From Ignavibacteria bacterium (GTDB lineage: Bacteria > Bacteroidota > Ignavibacteria > Kapaibacteriales > Kapaibacteriaceae): a stretch of DNA of 64,000 bases. Every line of letters begins with the position of its first letter. The stretch's first letter is position 1. This document shows positions 60,733 through 64,000 of the stretch, piece by piece. The position numbers and the translations under genes were made by a program. Where the stretch lies: assembly GCA_016707005.1 (NCBI GenBank), contig JADJIQ010000005.1, positions 868,001 through 932,000 on the forward strand, written 5' to 3'. The notes beneath the pieces are model-generated. The model searched no databases. It was not told the origin of the DNA and was given only the letters and a program-made list of their open reading frames with translations.

Positions 60733-61584
60733 ATGTCTGTCCAGAACATCACGGTCATTGGCGGCGGCACAATGGGCAACGGGATCGCTCACGTTGCAGC
60801 TCAAAGCGGTTACACGGTCACGCTGGTAGACGTCAGCGATACAGCACTTGAACGAGCCATGAAGACCATCACGTCAAACTTGGAACGTCAGGTCAAGAAG
60901 GAAGCCATCACCGCCGATGTGATGACCGAAACGCTCTCCCGCATTTCCACCAACACCTCGCTTGAGGCAGGTGCTGCCAATGCAGACCTTGTGATCGAAG
61001 CAGCCAGTGAACGTCTCGAGATCAAGAAGCAGATCTTTGCTACCCTTGATGCGGTGTGCAAACCCGAAGCCATCCTCGCATCCAATACGTCCTCAATCTC
61101 GATCACAGAGTTGGCAGGGGGCACAACACGCGCCGACAAGTTCATCGGCATGCACTTCTTCAATCCGGTCCCGGTGATGAAGCTGTGCGAGATCATCCGC
61201 GGACTTGCCACGAGTGACGAAACGTACGCCCTCATCAAGGCCCTTGCCGAGAAGATGGGCAAGGTTCCGGTGGAAGTGCAAGACTATCCCGGCTTCATCT
61301 CCAATCGCATTCTGATGCCGATGATCAACGAAGCGGTGTATTGTGTGATGGAAGGTATTGCCTCTGTTGAAGACATCGATACGGTGATGAAGCTTGGTAT
61401 GGCACATCCGATGGGCCCCCTAACACTTGCGGACTTCATTGGCCTTGATGTATGTCTGTCGATCATGGAAGTGTTGCACAATGGCCTTGGCGACTCCAAG
61501 TACCGTCCGTGCCCGCTGCTTCGCAAGATGGTTGCTGCCGGACACCTGGGAAGGAAGAGCGGGAAGGGGTTTTATAATTACTAA
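60733..61584 (+). CDS. hbd: 3-hydroxybutyryl-CoA dehydrogenase
   Basis: A 283-residue NAD(P)-dependent 3-hydroxyacyl-CoA dehydrogenase for short chains. ITVIGGGTMGNGIAHVAAQSGYTVTLVDVS is the NAD fold at residues 5-35. NTSSISITELAG and the catalytic His region GMHFFNPVPVMKLCEII (about 138) follow, with QDYPGFISNRILMPMINEA near 185 and MAHPMGPLTLADFIGLDV near 225. It would act with the acyl-CoA dehydrogenase at 43902 in fatty-acid or butyrate/PHB metabolism. The stop codon runs into a 7-8-bp repeat array. Confidence 0.96.
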   Translation: MSVQNITVIGGGTMGNGIAHVAAQSGYTVTLVDVSDTALERAMKTITSNLERQVKKEAITADVMTETLSRISTNTSLEAGAANADLVIEAASERLEIKKQIFATLDAVCKPEAILASNTSSISITELAGGTTRADKFIGMHFFNPVPVMKLCEIIRGLATSDETYALIKALAEKMGKVPVEVQDYPGFISNRILMPMINEAVYCVMEGIASVEDIDTVMKLGMAHPMGPLTLADFIGLDVCLSIMEVLHNGLGDSKYRPCPLLRKMVAAGHLGRKSGKGFYNY

Positions 61585-61676
61585 TGACTAATGACTAATT
61601 ACTAGTTACTAGTTACTAATGACGAATGACGAAATGACTCTTATGACGTTATGACATCATGACGTTTATGACGGGC
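61584..61676 (+). repeat. TAATGAC/GTTAC/ATGAC 7-8-bp core array after hbd
   Basis: TAATGAC, GTTACTA and GACGAATGAC-type units pass into four ATGAC cores spaced by gtt, atc and gttt. It belongs to the same core-plus-variable family as the arrays at 15.8, 17.3, 18.6, 20.1, 28.6 and 39.7 kb. The anomalous G-rich region begins directly after it. Confidence 0.85.
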
Positions 61677-61689
61677 GCAACTACGAGGT

Positions 61690-63650
<1,961 letters not shown>

Positions 63651-63844
63651 CTATGTTTTCGTGAATTGGGCCGTGAGGGAGGGGAAATGTATTTTCCTGG
63701 GGTGTTTTTTTTTGTCCCGCCTTGCGAGGGAAGGGAGGGGAGGGAAAAGGACAAAGGGGGGGCAAAAAGGGGGAGGAGAAGAAGGGTGGGGTTGGAAGGG
63801 AGGCACGTTGTTGAAGGCGGTAAGGCGCGCTTGGTGATGAAACA

Positions 63845-64000
63845 ATGATGAAGATATTCATCTTGGTTGCTGTGTTGTGCAGCATGCACGGGAGTGTGGT
63901 TGCGCAGTCCGTTGACTGGATCGTGCGGTTGCCGCGTATGCCGATTGGGTGGCAGGTGGGGACGTCTCGCGTGGTGGAAGATGTTGTGCGCGACCGAATC
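63845..64000 (+). CDS. Secreted protein, 3' truncated by the window edge
   Basis: The visible 52 residues start MMKIFILVAVLCSMHGSVVAQ, a clear signal peptide with cleavage after VAQ, followed by SVDWIVRLPRMP. The frame is open to the end of the window. Sequence quality looks normal again here, but the upstream region is the anomalous G-rich stretch, so promoter context cannot be judged. Either of the two consecutive ATG codons may start it. No family can be named from this fragment. Confidence 0.7.
   Translation, partial: MMKIFILVAVLCSMHGSVVAQSVDWIVRLPRMPIGWQVGTSRVVEDVVRDRI

Overview
The window looks like a chromosome segment of a free-living Gram-negative bacterium of the Bacteroidota-Ignavibacteriota-Kapabacteria assemblage. 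The evidence is the set of type IX secretion (T9SS)-style C-terminal domains on several secreted proteins, OmpA proteins of PD40 and VWA type, the TlpA / DUF6029 / Omp28 cluster, and many promoters with a TAnnTTTG -7 element. The exact lineage is an inference; a Kapabacteria-like member fits best. Coding density is high and most genes are housekeeping or cell-envelope genes.

Layout. 1-15.6 kb is an envelope/secretome region: a truncated beta-helix protein, a three-gene minus-strand operon (membrane protein, TIM-barrel-like, helical-repeat protein), a helical regulator-like protein, a fibronectin-like T9SS cargo coupled to a subtilisin-like protease, a YihY membrane protein in an atypical stretch, and a delta-60-repeat protein. 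A tRNA-Glu follows. 15.9-21.8 kb is metabolic: coaE, trxA, pterin carbinolamine dehydratase, eno, a phosphohexomutase, rfbC and pdxB. 21.8-39.7 kb alternates envelope proteins (PQQ-type dehydrogenase, Ig-like lipoprotein, second YihY, VWA-OmpA, DUF2723, TlpA-DUF6029-Omp28, Wzi-like barrel, SPOR protein) with murG and sixA. 39.8-61.6 kb holds mdh, rpmA, rplU, a PafA-like phosphatase, an acyl-CoA dehydrogenase, two metallopeptidases, pyk, ymdB, a PduO-type adenosyltransferase, rsmB, PD40-OmpA, lgt and hbd.

Two families of intergenic arrays run through the segment. One is a 28-bp hairpin-forming unit in tandem at four loci plus a single copy at a fifth, always in the same strand orientation, with two unit types in a fixed left-to-right order, and starting 5-8 nt after the stop codons of three secreted-protein genes. 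The other is a family of 7-8-bp arrays with a fixed five-base core (GTAAC/GTTAC, ATGAC) and two or three variable bases. These end right before three start codons (coaE, eno, phosphohexomutase) or form inverted pairs between convergent genes. They are the most interesting structures here.

From about 61.69 to 63.65 kb the sequence becomes an extremely G-rich, A-poor stretch that is very probably a sequencing or assembly artefact; the long open frames there are not treated as genes. Normal sequence resumes before a partial secreted-protein gene at the right edge.
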